In this document: one piece after another, positions 25,449-34,866 of the stretch | How the letters are laid out: every line of letters starts with the position of its first letter | Position numbering within the stretch: position 1 is the stretch's first letter | NCBI RefSeq assembly: GCF_002531725.1 | Contig: NZ_NWSQ01000038.1 | Span: forward strand, 1 to 46,797 | Source of the DNA: Rhizobium sp. L43 | GTDB lineage: Bacteria; Pseudomonadota; Alphaproteobacteria; Rhizobiales; Rhizobiaceae | DNA length: 46,797 nt | Reading direction: 5' to 3' | Made by a program: the position numbers and the translations under genes | The notes under the pieces: model-generated | Told to the model about the DNA's origin: nothing | Database searches by the model: none | The model's input: only the letters and a program-made list of their open reading frames with translations

Positions 25449-26723
25449 TTAAACGCTCACCCGCACCGACTTCTCCAGGATGTCCAAACCGCGTTGGGCA
25501 GTTTGACTGTCGATAGTCAAGGGAGGAAGAAGCTTGATTACCTGGTCTTCCGCGCCGCATCGCTCTACCACCAGTCCTTGTTCGAAGGCTTGGCGGACGA
25601 TTTTCTCCGCTAGTTTCCCCGTACGGCAGTCGAGCCCCAACATCATGCCTCTTCCCCGCACGGCAAGTTCAGAACGTTGGTTGCTTTGAGCAACTTCCCG
25701 AAGGCGCTCCATGAGCTGGCGTCCTGTTTCGATAACGCCCTTAGATAAGTTTTCATTTGTCCAGTATTTTTGCAAAGCAGCACTTGCCGTCACGAGTGCA
25801 AGGTTATTGCCTCTGAAAGTCCCAGTGTGTTCACCTGGCTGCCAAACGTCCAATTCGGATTTGAGCAGCAGAAGCGATAGAGGTAACCCATAACCGCTGA
25901 GGGATTTGGATAAAAGCACGATGTCTGGGGATATACCCGCAGACTCAAAACTGAAAAATTCGCCAGTTCGGCCGCAGCCAGCCTGAATGTCGTCAACAAT
26001 CAGTAGGACGTCGTTCTTTCTGCAGAGCCGCTCAACTGACTGCAGCCAGTCTGTGCTTGCAGGGTTGATACCTCCCTCGCCTTGAACAGTTTCCAGAATA
26101 ATAGCTGCCGGCAAGTCGACTCCGCTACTACTATCAGCAAGCACCTTATCCAAGTAGTCGGACGTATCGTTGTCGGCTCCCCAGTAGCCGTCGTAGGGCA
26201 TGAAAACTGCGCCGGCAGGGGTAAGACCTGCTGCATTTCGGAAATAGCGATTGCCGGTTACGGCAAGGGCCCCCAAACTCCCTCCGTGATAGCCGTTTGT
26301 GAACGAGATTACGTTGTGCCGGCCGGTTGCCTTACGTGCGAGTTTCAAAGCAGCTTCAACAGCGTTGGCACCCGTGGGGCCGGTAAACTGAAATTTGTAC
26401 GCCAGCCCGCGCGGGCGCAAAATTATATGGTCAAAATTTTTGATAAATTCTCGTTTCGCTGATGTTGCCATGTCTAACGCGTGGACGATCCGATTCGATT
26501 GCAGGTATTCCACTGCAGCATTTCGGATGTAGGGGTCGTTGTGACCGTAGTTAAGGGCACTCGCGCCGGAAAGAAAATCAATGAACTCAAAACCATTCTC
26601 GTCTTCGAGGATGGCTCCTGCCGCCTTTCTGAACACCACAGGGAAGGATCGTGAATATGACCTCACATTTGACTCGAGGGTTTCAAATTCCAGTAGCGAG
26701 TTAGAACTACTCTCTTGAGGCAT
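25449..26723 (-). CDS. Class III PLP aminotransferase (EctB/diaminobutyrate type)
   Basis: 424-aa omega-aminotransferase. Seen: TGPTGANAVEAALKLAR (114-130), the NGYHGGSLGALAVTG cofactor segment (about 143-157), VDDIQAGCGRTG with the PLP-contacting Asp (about 244-255), and PLP-Lys 273 in LLSKSLSGYG. The whole is closest in pattern to EctB-type diaminobutyrate-2-oxoglutarate aminotransferases, but no ectA or ectC is nearby, so ectoine synthesis is unlikely. Start after GGAGGAAGATC. The LuxR-type gene lies 327 nt upstream on the same strand; pNGR234a has a comparable pair (y4qG/y4qH, from memory). The true substrate is unknown. Confidence 0.85.
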   Translation of the reverse strand: MPQESSSNSLLEFETLESNVRSYSRSFPVVFRKAAGAILEDENGFEFIDFLSGASALNYGHNDPYIRNAAVEYLQSNRIVHALDMATSAKREFIKNFDHIILRPRGLAYKFQFTGPTGANAVEAALKLARKATGRHNVISFTNGYHGGSLGALAVTGNRYFRNAAGLTPAGAVFMPYDGYWGADNDTSDYLDKVLADSSSGVDLPAAIILETVQGEGGINPASTDWLQSVERLCRKNDVLLIVDDIQAGCGRTGEFFSFESAGISPDIVLLSKSLSGYGLPLSLLLLKSELDVWQPGEHTGTFRGNNLALVTASAALQKYWTNENLSKGVIETGRQLMERLREVAQSNQRSELAVRGRGMMLGLDCRTGKLAEKIVRQAFEQGLVVERCGAEDQVIKLLPPLTIDSQTAQRGLDILEKSVRVSV

Positions 26724-26806
26724 GATCTTCCTCCATAAGAAACTTGCAGAGTCTCATCTGGTCGTGAACTAGTCGAACCGCTCCCGGTCTGCCTTCACTA
26801 ACCCTT

Positions 26807-26816
26807 TACAATTGTA
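26807..26816. repeat. Short dyad upstream of the aminotransferase gene
   Basis: TACAATTGTA is a perfect 10-bp palindrome 84 bases upstream of the aminotransferase start, in an intergenic stretch between it and the LuxR-type gene. It could be part of an operator, but it is short and not a known lux box. The rest of 26724-27050 shows no gene. Confidence 0.25.
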
Positions 26817-27050
26817 GGCTGGCATCCTAGCCGACAACGGCGACCCATTGCACCTACCTGCAAAGGGAGTATCGTCATAGACCGTTTCTTGGTTACAGGC
26901 TCAGCGCGTGCCGGATACACGTTTGGCTGCCGTTACTGCCGGACGGCAGCGTTGTGCCCAGTCCAACATCAGCAGTTGCGATATGACCGAAGACAGGTTC
27001 CGATGGCCGCCCCGCAACGGCCGGACGCAGGACCACACCCCGAGTTGGTC

Positions 27051-27869
27051 CTACAATTCGATAATTCCAAGGCTTGCTGCTTTCAAAGCCGCGACCGTTC
27101 GGCTACTGACATCCAACTTCCGCGTTATATTTTTTATGTGAAAATTTACAGTATTCTCAGAAATATCAAGTATCCGCCCTATATCCCATGAAGACTTCCC
27201 CCTTGCTACCCAGAGAATACACTCTCTTTCTCTTGGAGTAAGTTCGGGGCATTTTCCCGCAACCCGCTTCGCAAAATCCGCGACACTCAGATGGAAGTGC
27301 ACAGCCGCAAATTTCAGATATGTAACCATTTTATTCTCGGGCTCGCAGGACGAGGGCCGAGCAAAGCTCATAATCGCAAAACTACCTCCGGGACCGTGCA
27401 ATGGAACACTGACCCCTGACCTCAAACCGAACGCTGCAGCCTCCTCGAAAAATCGCCGTTCCAGTTCCGTTTTGATCATGTCATTGTGCGCTTCACTCCA
27501 ACGGAAAGCGTCCGCCTGCTTTCGGCTCTTTTTGATGATGGGATCAATTCTGTCATAGCCCATCTTGGCATAATGATCCTGCCACTCATCAGGATAGCTG
27601 ACGGCAGGCGGATTGCAGCGGACCATCTTTAGGATTTCATCGCCCGATTGACGATGATAGGCGACCCATGGGAATTCGAGAATCCGAGCAAATGAACACA
27701 ACAATTCGAAAAGCTTCGGGGATCGAATTAAGCCCTGAGTTTTTTCGAGGAATTGGTAAAATTCAGCTGCATGCGCTTCTTCGATTGATTTAGGGAATTG
27801 CATGAGCGGAACCAAAAGAAAGCTGAAAGGATAGGTACCTGTCGGCTCCGCGGCCTCGACAGAATGCAT
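27051..27869 (-). CDS. LuxR-family regulator with autoinducer-binding domain
   Basis: 272-aa frame (a start at 27803 would give 250 aa; neither has a good ribosome binding site). N-terminal autoinducer domain with the key residues kept: VAYHRQ, the YD-x2-DP motif in GYDRIDPIIKKSR, FRWSE and the Gly in GLRSGVSVPLHGPGG. C-terminal LuxR HTH: LTPRERECILWVARGKSSWDIGRILDISENTVNFHIKNI. It should bind an acyl-homoserine lactone or related ligand. No luxI-type synthase occurs in the window, so it is a solo here or answers a synthase elsewhere. The adjacent aminotransferase on the same strand is a candidate target. Confidence 0.88.
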   Translation of the reverse strand: MHSVEAAEPTGTYPFSFLLVPLMQFPKSIEEAHAAEFYQFLEKTQGLIRSPKLFELLCSFARILEFPWVAYHRQSGDEILKMVRCNPPAVSYPDEWQDHYAKMGYDRIDPIIKKSRKQADAFRWSEAHNDMIKTELERRFFEEAAAFGLRSGVSVPLHGPGGSFAIMSFARPSSCEPENKMVTYLKFAAVHFHLSVADFAKRVAGKCPELTPRERECILWVARGKSSWDIGRILDISENTVNFHIKNITRKLDVSSRTVAALKAASLGIIEL

Positions 27870-28074
27870 TCACCCAAGTTCTGTAGCTCTGCCGCCGCAT
27901 CCTTTGCCTCCAAACATCGTCACCGTCGTTACAGAGTTTTCGATGCAGAAACTCCGGCGTTACTGCCGGAAGGGCTACACAACTTGCTCTGACCACGTGT
28001 GTTGCTCTTGGACTTGATTCGAGGAGTATCAAGAGCTGTGCCAATTTAGATCCCGGAGCAATTGCCGATGTTAA

Positions 28075-28660
28075 TCAACGATTCGACCGCTTGGGTGCAC
28101 GGCTGGACATACCAAGTTTTGTCGTAAGTCGATGAAACCCGACAAAAATAGCCATTGAGCGGCCCATCACTAACAACCATGTTTGACCCATCGCCTCTCC
28201 AGTCATCCACGCAAGGGGATGGTGGTGGCGTATCCCCACGTGCTCATTTCCGAGTACGCTTACGATTTTGGGATCAGAACCGCGGATGCCATCTTCGATC
28301 CTGTAAAGAGCCGCGATACGCAGCAACGCCTCGTCGACGATAGGCGAGCCCTTCTTCGGCTTTGCCTTGATCAGCTTTCTGGCGCCATGAACCCACCAGA
28401 AAGCGAGCCTCAGCGGATTACCGCGCATGCGGTCTGGCGTAACCAGGTGAGAGTAGCCCCCGTAGGCATCGACTTGGATCGCGCCGTTGAATCCGTCTTA
28501 ATTTCTGCAGCATATTCGCCGTTACGCCCAGGCCGAGCACCCCGCCGGACGGCAAAGATCCGTTCCAGCCGCGGTCGCAGCCCCAGAGATAGCTATTTTC
28601 GTCCTGCCGCGCCCCATCCAAACAATGGAGCCGTGGTCTTATCTACATAGAGCCGTCCAA
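28075..28660 (-). mobile_element. IS66-family transposase (TnpC) remnant
   Basis: Minus strand reads, across frames, MDGARQDENSYLWGCDR (where an intact TnpC has GRGQTKTGRLW-YVRD), then pieces resembling the GEHPQ-HL and GILQADAY blocks, and WWVHGARKLIKAKPKKGSPI followed by EALLRIAALYRIEDGIRGSDP, which is typical of the IS66 transposase after its CWAHARRKF motif. Frameshifts break it up, the DDE catalytic core is incomplete and no tnpA, tnpB or terminal repeats are recognised. The neighbouring stretches 27870-28074 and 28661-28808 hold nothing I recognise. Confidence 0.7.
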
Positions 28661-28808
28661 TTGGCCATGTCGTCTGTGACCGGGTGCTCCACTCGTGCGC
28701 TAACAACACGCGTAATCAAGGGAATCGAGACTGCGCATGCCTTACTGTGTTGCGCCTATTTGTGATCTTATTGCCACGTGACAAGCAGTGAGCAATAGTT
28801 CGAACCGG

Positions 28809-29912
28809 CTAGCTCTGCGTCTTCATGCTTCCAGAAATGATGTCCCTGGCAGCTGAAAGGAACGCATCCATTTGGGTTCTGGTGCCGATGCTGACGCGAA
28901 TATAATTTTCCAATCCGGAATCGGGAAAGACGGCTACAAGTACGTTCTGCCTAGCCAAAGACGCTTGCCACCATTTGCCATCTTGTGCGGGGGGCACCCG
29001 AGCAAGCAAAAAGTTTGTGTGGGACGGGATCACAGAAAAGCCCAATTGAGACAAGGCAGTCGTCGTTCTGTGTCTTTCATGTTTAATATATTTGTGGTTC
29101 TCGTGGTAGTCGGCGCGGTGCGAAAGGATACTAATGCCCACCGCATGGCCGATTACGTTCATATTGAAGACATTTTGGAGGTTGCGGAGCCTCTCAATAA
29201 GCTCAGGATGACCAAAGCCAAAACCAACACGTATTCCAGCGGCTGCAAAGCCTTTCGAAAATGTTCTCAATATCAGAAGGTTTGAATGGCGATCGACGAG
29301 GCGCAGGGCATCATCGGGCGCAAAGTCGACATACGCTTCGTCCACCACTATCAATTGGTCAGATTGCGCGACGAGGCGGTCGATTTCGTCCACGGGAACG
29401 AATGTTCCGGTCGGATTGTTCGGATTGGCCAGCAGTATGAATTTTGCATCTCTTGCTGGACCAAGAAGCAGCTGCTCGATCGGCAGAGAATAAGACTCGC
29501 CCCATTCGATTTCGAGAAGTCGAGCACCCTGCAACATGGCAAGTTTGCGGTTAAAGGAAAAACCTGGCGATATCATCGCCACGCTATCTCCCGGGTCTAG
29601 GAATGCTCTGTAGATGAGCCCGAGCAGCTCAGACGAGCCATTCCCGGCGATCACCTGATCCTGGGAGAGGCCATACGCATTGGCGGCTGCGTCGCGCAAA
29701 CTCAGATTGTCATCTTCGGGATACAGATAATGCCGTTCGAGGGCCGCCAGCGCACTTTGCATCACCATCATCGGCAACGGAAATGGATTCTCATTCGTGT
29801 TTAGTTTAACGCAGTTTGCATCTCGCCCCGGTTGATTGGAGGGTAGCGCATTTAGCTGTCTCGCCACCGGCGAAAGAGCCGAAAGCACGCCCTGCAGCTT
29901 TGCATCAGACAT
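28809..29912 (-). CDS. hisC: Histidinol-phosphate aminotransferase-like enzyme (class I/II PLP)
   Basis: 367-aa aminotransferase of the HisC type. Seen: KLNTNENPFPLP (36-47), AGNGSSELLGLI (89-100), LLANPNNPTGTF (161-171), VVDEAYVDF (189-197) and PLP-Lys 220 in RTFSKGFAAAG. Start at 29912 after GGAGAAAAGAT. It lies 184 nt downstream of the APS kinase-like gene on the same strand, and a nod box stands upstream of both, so it is likely a flavonoid-induced gene and not the housekeeping histidine enzyme. NGR234 has a similar symbiotic HisC-like protein (y4wE, from memory). The substrate could be an aromatic or other amino acid; a link to indole-3-acetate is possible but not shown. Confidence 0.87.
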   Translation of the reverse strand: MSDAKLQGVLSALSPVARQLNALPSNQPGRDANCVKLNTNENPFPLPMMVMQSALAALERHYLYPEDDNLSLRDAAANAYGLSQDQVIAGNGSSELLGLIYRAFLDPGDSVAMISPGFSFNRKLAMLQGARLLEIEWGESYSLPIEQLLLGPARDAKFILLANPNNPTGTFVPVDEIDRLVAQSDQLIVVDEAYVDFAPDDALRLVDRHSNLLILRTFSKGFAAAGIRVGFGFGHPELIERLRNLQNVFNMNVIGHAVGISILSHRADYHENHKYIKHERHRTTTALSQLGFSVIPSHTNFLLARVPPAQDGKWWQASLARQNVLVAVFPDSGLENYIRVSIGTRTQMDAFLSAARDIISGSMKTQS

Positions 29913-30096
29913 ATCTTTTCTCCGTTTCAGTAAGCCGGCCGTGAGCGCGTGATCGGCTGTCTCATGCTGAAGCCAACAATAGCATCGGACGTTGGCGCGG
30001 CCCGCCTGGGGCTGCAACGACCACCGCGTAGTTAATAGCCAAGGACCGCCGCGGCCGCCTCAAGCCGCCAATGCTTAAGCCTCCGCACTCTCACAA

Positions 30097-30858
30097 TCAT
30101 GCGTCACTTTGCTCCATTCGCCTTTCGAGGAACTGTTCGATCTCAAACGCCAACGCCGCAGGGTCGTGGCCAACCGTTTCGAGATGCAACTCAGGGCTCT
30201 CAGGGCTCTCAGGGATCTCGTACGGTGAGGAAACGCCGGTGAAATTGGCTATCTTGCCAGCGAACGCCTTCCGATAAAGCCCCTTCGGATCGCGCCGCGC
30301 GCATTCTTCGAGCGGCGTGTCGACGAAGATTTCGATGAACTCCCCCTCCTCCATCAGTTCGCGAGCCATCCGGCGTTCGCCGCGGAACGGCGAGATCAAG
30401 GATACGAGCACGATCAGCCCGGCATCGGCCATCAGCTTAGCGACCTCGGCGACGCGGCGGATGTTCTCGACGCGATCAGACTGGTTGAAGCCTAGGTCGC
30501 GATTGAGCCCGTGGCGCACGTTGTCGCCGTCGAGGATGTAGGTGTGCTTACCGCGGGCATGCAGCAACCGGTCGAGCGCATTGGCGATTGTGGACTTGCC
30601 GGAGCCGGAAAGTCCGGTGAACCACAGGACGGCTGGCCGCTGGCTCTTCATCGCCGCGCGTGCGCCTTTGTCAACGCCCGTCGCCTGCCAATGCACGTTG
30701 TCGGCGCGCCTTGCCCAGCTTTGGCTACCGCTGAAAAGCTTTGTATTGAAGACCCCGGTCGGCCCATAAGCTTTGCGAAAGAACTCGGGAGGATCGACAT
30801 GGTCGATGATGTCCAGCTCGTTTTCCCAGCACAGCTTCCACCGCAGCTCAGAACGCAT
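30097..30858 (-). CDS. cysC: Adenylylsulfate (APS) kinase, CysC/NodQ C-terminal type
   Basis: 253-aa protein. Residues about 50-245 form an APS kinase, which phosphorylates APS to PAPS, the sulfate donor for Nod-factor sulfation: ADNVHWQATGV, P-loop GLSGSGKST (82-90), LDGDNVRHGLNRDLGF, RRVAEVAKLMADAGLIVLVS, ISPFRGER and KGLYRKAFAG. The first 50 residues are an unusual extension (FFRKAYGPTGVFNTKLF). The sequence resembles the kinase half of the fusion protein NodQ, but there is no CysN-like GTPase half and no nodP. Strong ribosome binding site AAAGGAGGTCTTTGC. A nod box lies 172 bases upstream, so NodD should control it together with the HisC-like gene. Confidence 0.88.
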   Translation of the reverse strand: MRSELRWKLCWENELDIIDHVDPPEFFRKAYGPTGVFNTKLFSGSQSWARRADNVHWQATGVDKGARAAMKSQRPAVLWFTGLSGSGKSTIANALDRLLHARGKHTYILDGDNVRHGLNRDLGFNQSDRVENIRRVAEVAKLMADAGLIVLVSLISPFRGERRMARELMEEGEFIEIFVDTPLEECARRDPKGLYRKAFAGKIANFTGVSSPYEIPESPESPELHLETVGHDPAALAFEIEQFLERRMEQSDA

Positions 30859-31029
30859 GCAAAGACCTCCTTTGGTATTTCTTGCTGCTATTTTGAAGCA
30901 CGCATTGTTTGATTGAAGCAGCGGTCACCCCGCTGCATGTCGGCTCTTCGCGCTATAGCCAGTCCGGACCGTCGAAGGTTTCGCCGTCACTCGCGTCTGA
31001 GATCAAGATTCCTAATGCATCATCATGGG

Positions 31030-31076
31030 AGATTGGTAAAATTAATTGTGTCAATGAAATCATCGATGCTTTGGAT
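31030..31076 (-). promoter_or_regulatory. nod box (NodD binding site)
   Basis: 47 bp on the minus strand, opening ATCCA, with CATCGATG in the first half and ending ACACAATTAATTTTACCAAT plus CT. The 3' block ATTTTACCAATC is identical to the consensus; differences are few. It points at the APS kinase-like gene, whose start codon is 172 bases away. The remaining 30859-31381 stretch contains no gene that I can recognise. Confidence 0.85.
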
Positions 31077-31381
31077 GATGAATATACGGGTTTCTTAGGC
31101 TTTGACGTGACCTTCCTCCTTGCCGCGTAAGACGACCGCGCAACCCCTTCAGCGGCCGAGAGCAGGGATGAGTTGGACCAGTTGACCCAACATGCGCCTC
31201 CCCGTTTACCCACCTATGCCCCGCAGAGCTGTGGCGATAATTGGTCGGCAGCTAGTCCTAACCGCCTGCGCAAAGCTCGCTTCGGCAACCAGCAACGGCG
31301 CGAGCGTTTGGTCGCGGCTTCTGATAGAACTTCATCAGGGACGGACGCACGTTCTGTTTCTTGACGCGAGCGATCTACACC

Positions 31382-31903
31382 TTATTCGCGATCGTCTGCA
31401 GTGGCGCTGGTAGACGCGACTTTCACAGCACCATCGCCGCTATCGCTACCGGTCTCGTCTATGCGGCTTAGTAAGCTGTAAATATCTTGCAAAATCTCTT
31501 CATCGAAAGTCCGCAACTTCACGATAGTAGCCAACAGCAGAACCGCTTTGGTTTCAGTTTCGCCCCAAAGATAAGGTGCCGCCGGGGCGATAATCTCTTC
31601 CGGAGTCGCATCCAAAACCTCACACAGATGAATCAGTCGGCTCACGGTCAAGCGGGATACTCCATTTTCGTACCGGCCGTAGACCTGCTTAGTGATGCCA
31701 AGCAAGGGCGCCAGTTTCGAGCGCGGGAGTTTTCGCTTATCGCGGGCTTCGCGAAGGCTGATGCTGATCAAGTTTTCGAGTTCGGCGCTAAGTGCAATCC
31801 GTCCGTCAAAAGGTTTTCGATAGACCGGCTTGTCTATGCCTGGATCATCGACTTGTTGCAAACCGAGTTCATTAATCCATTGCTTCAATGATGGTCCTGA
31901 CAT
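31382..31903 (-). CDS. XRE-family HTH regulator, paralogue 1
   Basis: 173-aa DNA-binding protein. An N-terminal segment (DPGIDKPVYRKPFDGRI, about 20-36) leads into a Cro/C1-type HTH (about 45-105: LREARDKRKLPRSKLAPLLG, VYGRYENG, LTVSRLIHLCEVLDATPEEI) followed by AAPYLWG and an acidic C-terminal tail. It shares this whole layout with the gene at 32836-33315, so the two arose by duplication. Both are on the minus strand, separated by about 930 bp without genes. Target genes are unknown; similar regulators (y4wC type, from memory) occur on symbiotic plasmids. ATG start with only a close GGAG upstream. Confidence 0.82.
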   Translation of the reverse strand: MSGPSLKQWINELGLQQVDDPGIDKPVYRKPFDGRIALSAELENLISISLREARDKRKLPRSKLAPLLGITKQVYGRYENGVSRLTVSRLIHLCEVLDATPEEIIAPAAPYLWGETETKAVLLLATIVKLRTFDEEILQDIYSLLSRIDETGSDSGDGAVKVASTSATADDRE

Positions 31904-31986
31904 TGCTCCGACTGAGGTAAATGCGCCAGAGCTCTTTACCCGGAAAGTGATGTGCTTGGAACCACCAATGTTTGAATTTCGGTCTC

Positions 31987-32119
31987 ATTTGGCGCAATTT
32001 TGTCCACGCGAACCTCACCCGCTTGCTATCGTTCACTCAAATATATCAGTGAGCGCAAGTACATAGATCTAGCCAACACCGAAATCGCTTCACGCAAGGA
32101 TTATACAATTGCGCCAAAT
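31987..32119. repeat. Inverted 13-bp repeat upstream of XRE gene 1
   Basis: ATTTGGCGCAATT at 31987-31999 is repeated in inverted form (AATTGCGCCAAAT) at 32107-32119. The pair lies 84 and 204 bases upstream of the XRE gene start. The outer copy continues into a CCAAATTGG palindrome. This is what a pair of operator sites for an autoregulating XRE protein could look like. Confidence 0.4.
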
Positions 32120-32835
32120 TGGCTATGAACACCTTCCGGGACGTCGTGTGCGGGCATGGTGGTCTTTTGTCCTGCACGTGGAGACTCTCGGCTCACGGCC
32201 AACCAATCACGGCTGCGCGTGTTGGCTGCCCTAGGCGATGCCCTCATAGTACCTCTGAAGGGCGGCAGCCATGAACAGCGAGGTTTGTCTAGCTGCGTTT
32301 CCCGTCTCGGCGACTCGACCCCTTTTCGCGGAACCTGATCCGTGATGTCGAAAGGCTATTTCCGAGCCGAATGGCACAAAGGGATCGCGCGATGAAACAG
32401 AGGCGCGGAGAGGACAGGCTTCGATTTAGTAATTGAAAAAAGCATGCGCGCCGGCAGCTCGAATACCCACATGGCATTGAGCAGGAGAACCCAATGTGGG
32501 AGTTAATCACAGACCCTACTGTCGAAGCAAAGGTATCCATCCGGCGGGGTCTCCACCGAATGGATACAAGCAAAGCGCATGCAAATAGACTTGGCGTCGC
32601 TCGTCGACGAACCGCTCGAGCATCGAGCAAGATCGACGCCAACCAACGATCGAATATTGCGCAATCGGCACGTATTGTGTTCAGACGGAAATGCGAGTGA
32701 AAAGCTAAGTTGTGAGATTGTGGGTGTCTGCACACCGACGACAGCGCGTCGGCTGCGACACCCGGCTATCACCAATACTGCAACTGGTCGGGGGCGTCAT
32801 AGACAAACCCAGCTCACTTCACGGTCTCCGCTACA
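32120..32835. other. No recognisable gene
   Basis: Short overlapping frames on both strands, none with a known domain. This gap separates the two XRE paralogues and may be decayed sequence. Confidence 0.4.
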
Positions 32836-33315
32836 TCACTGACCCCTGTCGCTATCGTCGTCATCGGGGATCATTCGCTGCAGGAGCCGAATAAGATCGC
32901 GCGTCGTGCCGTTCGGAAGTCTCCTGAGAACCCGAGCCAGTGTGAGACAATCCTCGGCCTCCTCCGATGTACGGCCCCAAAGATGTGGCGCAGCTTCAAA
33001 GATCATATCGATAGGCATAAAGCCAAGAATCTCACACAGATGGATCATCCGGGTAACAGTCATTTTGGAAAATGCCCGCTCGTAGCGTCCGTATACAGGG
33101 ATGGACAGACCAAGCATTGGAGCAACGTCCGCACGAGACAGGCCTTGCGCTTCGCGTGTCTTTTTCAGGAACGCGCTGATCAATTCCTCCATGTGTCCCA
33201 GGGATGTAATTTTGCCGTCGAAACCTGGCTTTCGACAGATCGGCTTGTCAACCTCCGGATCGGCGGTGCTGACGAGGCCTCTCGAACTTCTGTAGCTTGT
33301 TAGATCTTCCGTCAC
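32836..33315 (-). CDS. XRE-family HTH regulator, paralogue 2
   Basis: 159 aa from a GTG start at 33315 that follows AGGGACGTGCG; this start gives the same N-terminal length as paralogue 1. Shared features: DPEVDKPICRKPGFDGKI, MEELISAFLKKTREAQGLSR, VAPMLGLSIPVYGRYERAFS, MTVTRMIHLCEILGFMPIDM, AAPHLWG, then an acidic end (IPDDDDSDRG). Cro/C1-type DNA-binding domain in the middle. The frame is open upstream to 33378. Upstream at about 33412-33423 is a CCATTTTGG dyad, similar in shape to the CCAAATTGG element before paralogue 1. Confidence 0.82.
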   Translation of the reverse strand: MTEDLTSYRSSRGLVSTADPEVDKPICRKPGFDGKITSLGHMEELISAFLKKTREAQGLSRADVAPMLGLSIPVYGRYERAFSKMTVTRMIHLCEILGFMPIDMIFEAAPHLWGRTSEEAEDCLTLARVLRRLPNGTTRDLIRLLQRMIPDDDDSDRGQ

Positions 33316-33378
33316 CGCACGTCCCTGTTTTCCTGCCACTCGTTGTAGGCGTGCGCCAACTGAGCGGATTTGAACCAC

Positions 33379-34866
33379 TTGTCATCGCCACACTACAACC
33401 GTTTTAAATACCCATTTTGGGCATTTTTTGCGTTATAGCAAATATTTGAGGGTTTAGCCAAATTGCTTCAGGAATGCATGCAAAACAGGCGCTGAGACCG
33501 GTCGCCCAGTTCCGTGAAAGATCTGTTGCTATGGCCGCACCCGCCACTGAATCATCTAGGTTAGCGTCGAATTTGAGCGAAAATTCACATTCAATGCTCA
33601 ACATCTTCTAAGCCGTCATCGTTGAGGACGATAAAAAATAATCTCGAAAACCGATCCATTTCCCCGTCCCAGGATATCCCATTTGGCTAGCTGGGAAAGC
33701 TCCGCCGTGCTGGAGATCACCCAGCCAAGAACCCATATCGGTTACCGCTCCCGCAAGCGTGTAGGTTCGAAATTCCGCCTCCTTCAACCAAGCTATCGAA
33801 GGAGAGCGCTGCATATCCACCTGCTCCGACCTTTTAGTCCGCTAGCAAAAGGCGGTCGGGGACCGACTTCTCGAAGCGGTTTCCTGCCGGCCGACTAGGG
33901 CTACGGCAGCGCCGAAATCCTCGCCAAGCCGGTCGAGTCTAAGGCTTCGGCAACATCGCGCCGAAGAGCAACAGGAAGGGCTCAGTCCTCTTCTCCGCTG
34001 GGTCTATCGGCAGCGTAACCTCGTGAAGCGTCAAAAGCATTGGTTCGATCGCAATTGACGCAAAGATAACAGTCGCGTGCGATCGCGCACATTGACAGGT
34101 TGGCATGATGCAAGTGCCGACGTGCATTGTGAGCTCGACCCAATTCACTCCCAATGCTGGGTCGGCCTTCGGACGGATCGCTCGCAAGGTTGACGGCGTT
34201 CACATACTAGGCGGAGTGGCACAATCTACGACTCCCGACACACGGTGAGCACCGGAAGGCGCCTTCTGCCGCCATTGAACCATTCACTAACAATGCTCTG
34301 GTGGCACATCAATTGCTTGTAAGAGCCCAGATCTCTGCCGGCAATGGTTCCGGTCCAAGCTCCAGTGGTTACTATCGACGATGACCAACACTTTTAGATG
34401 TAAGGCCCATCTTCGCCCATGTCGTACCCTACGAACGGAGCTCGTCAGCGATCATCACGCGCGGCGGCGTGCAGCCGATCCAAAGAGCTTTGTCACGAGC
34501 CACTGCTCAGCGCGGGAGCCTCTTCGGCTTTGGATCAAGACGTCGAGAGCAATGCCATTCTGGCCGACAGCGCCGCCAGAGCCAATGTTTTTCGCACGCG
34601 ATCGAAATAACCGAATTCGTCCAGATGTCATGTCGCCGCGAATGGGACTGCTTCGAGGGATTCCAGCGGGAGATCGCCTTGCCGAGTTAGGGCTCCCACT
34701 GGCACGCGGGTTCATTGGTGACGCCGGTGCCGCATGTTGGCCGCCGCACCCCGCTAAACTTAACGGCGCCCTGGAACCTGAAGAGACACAGCGAAATTGG
34801 CCTTTTGTTTGGCACCGGTTGGACTAGGCCCGATGTTCGTTTTCGTCTCAAAAGTGGAGATGCGAT
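33379..34866. other. No recognisable gene
   Basis: About 1.5 kb without a convincing gene. Frames at 34381-34827 hold a stretch (SSALDQDVESNAILADSAARAN) that faintly recalls an IS5/IS4 transposase core, too weak to call. No RNA gene, promoter or repeat was identified. Confidence 0.35.

Noticed and set aside
30909..31130. A 73-codon plus-strand frame ending FLGFDVTFLLAA
   Set aside because: It runs through the nod box in the opposite direction and has no recognisable family or ribosome binding site.
34381..34827. Possible IS5/IS4 transposase remnant
   Set aside because: The similarity around LADSAARAN is short and lacks the catalytic residues; it could be chance.
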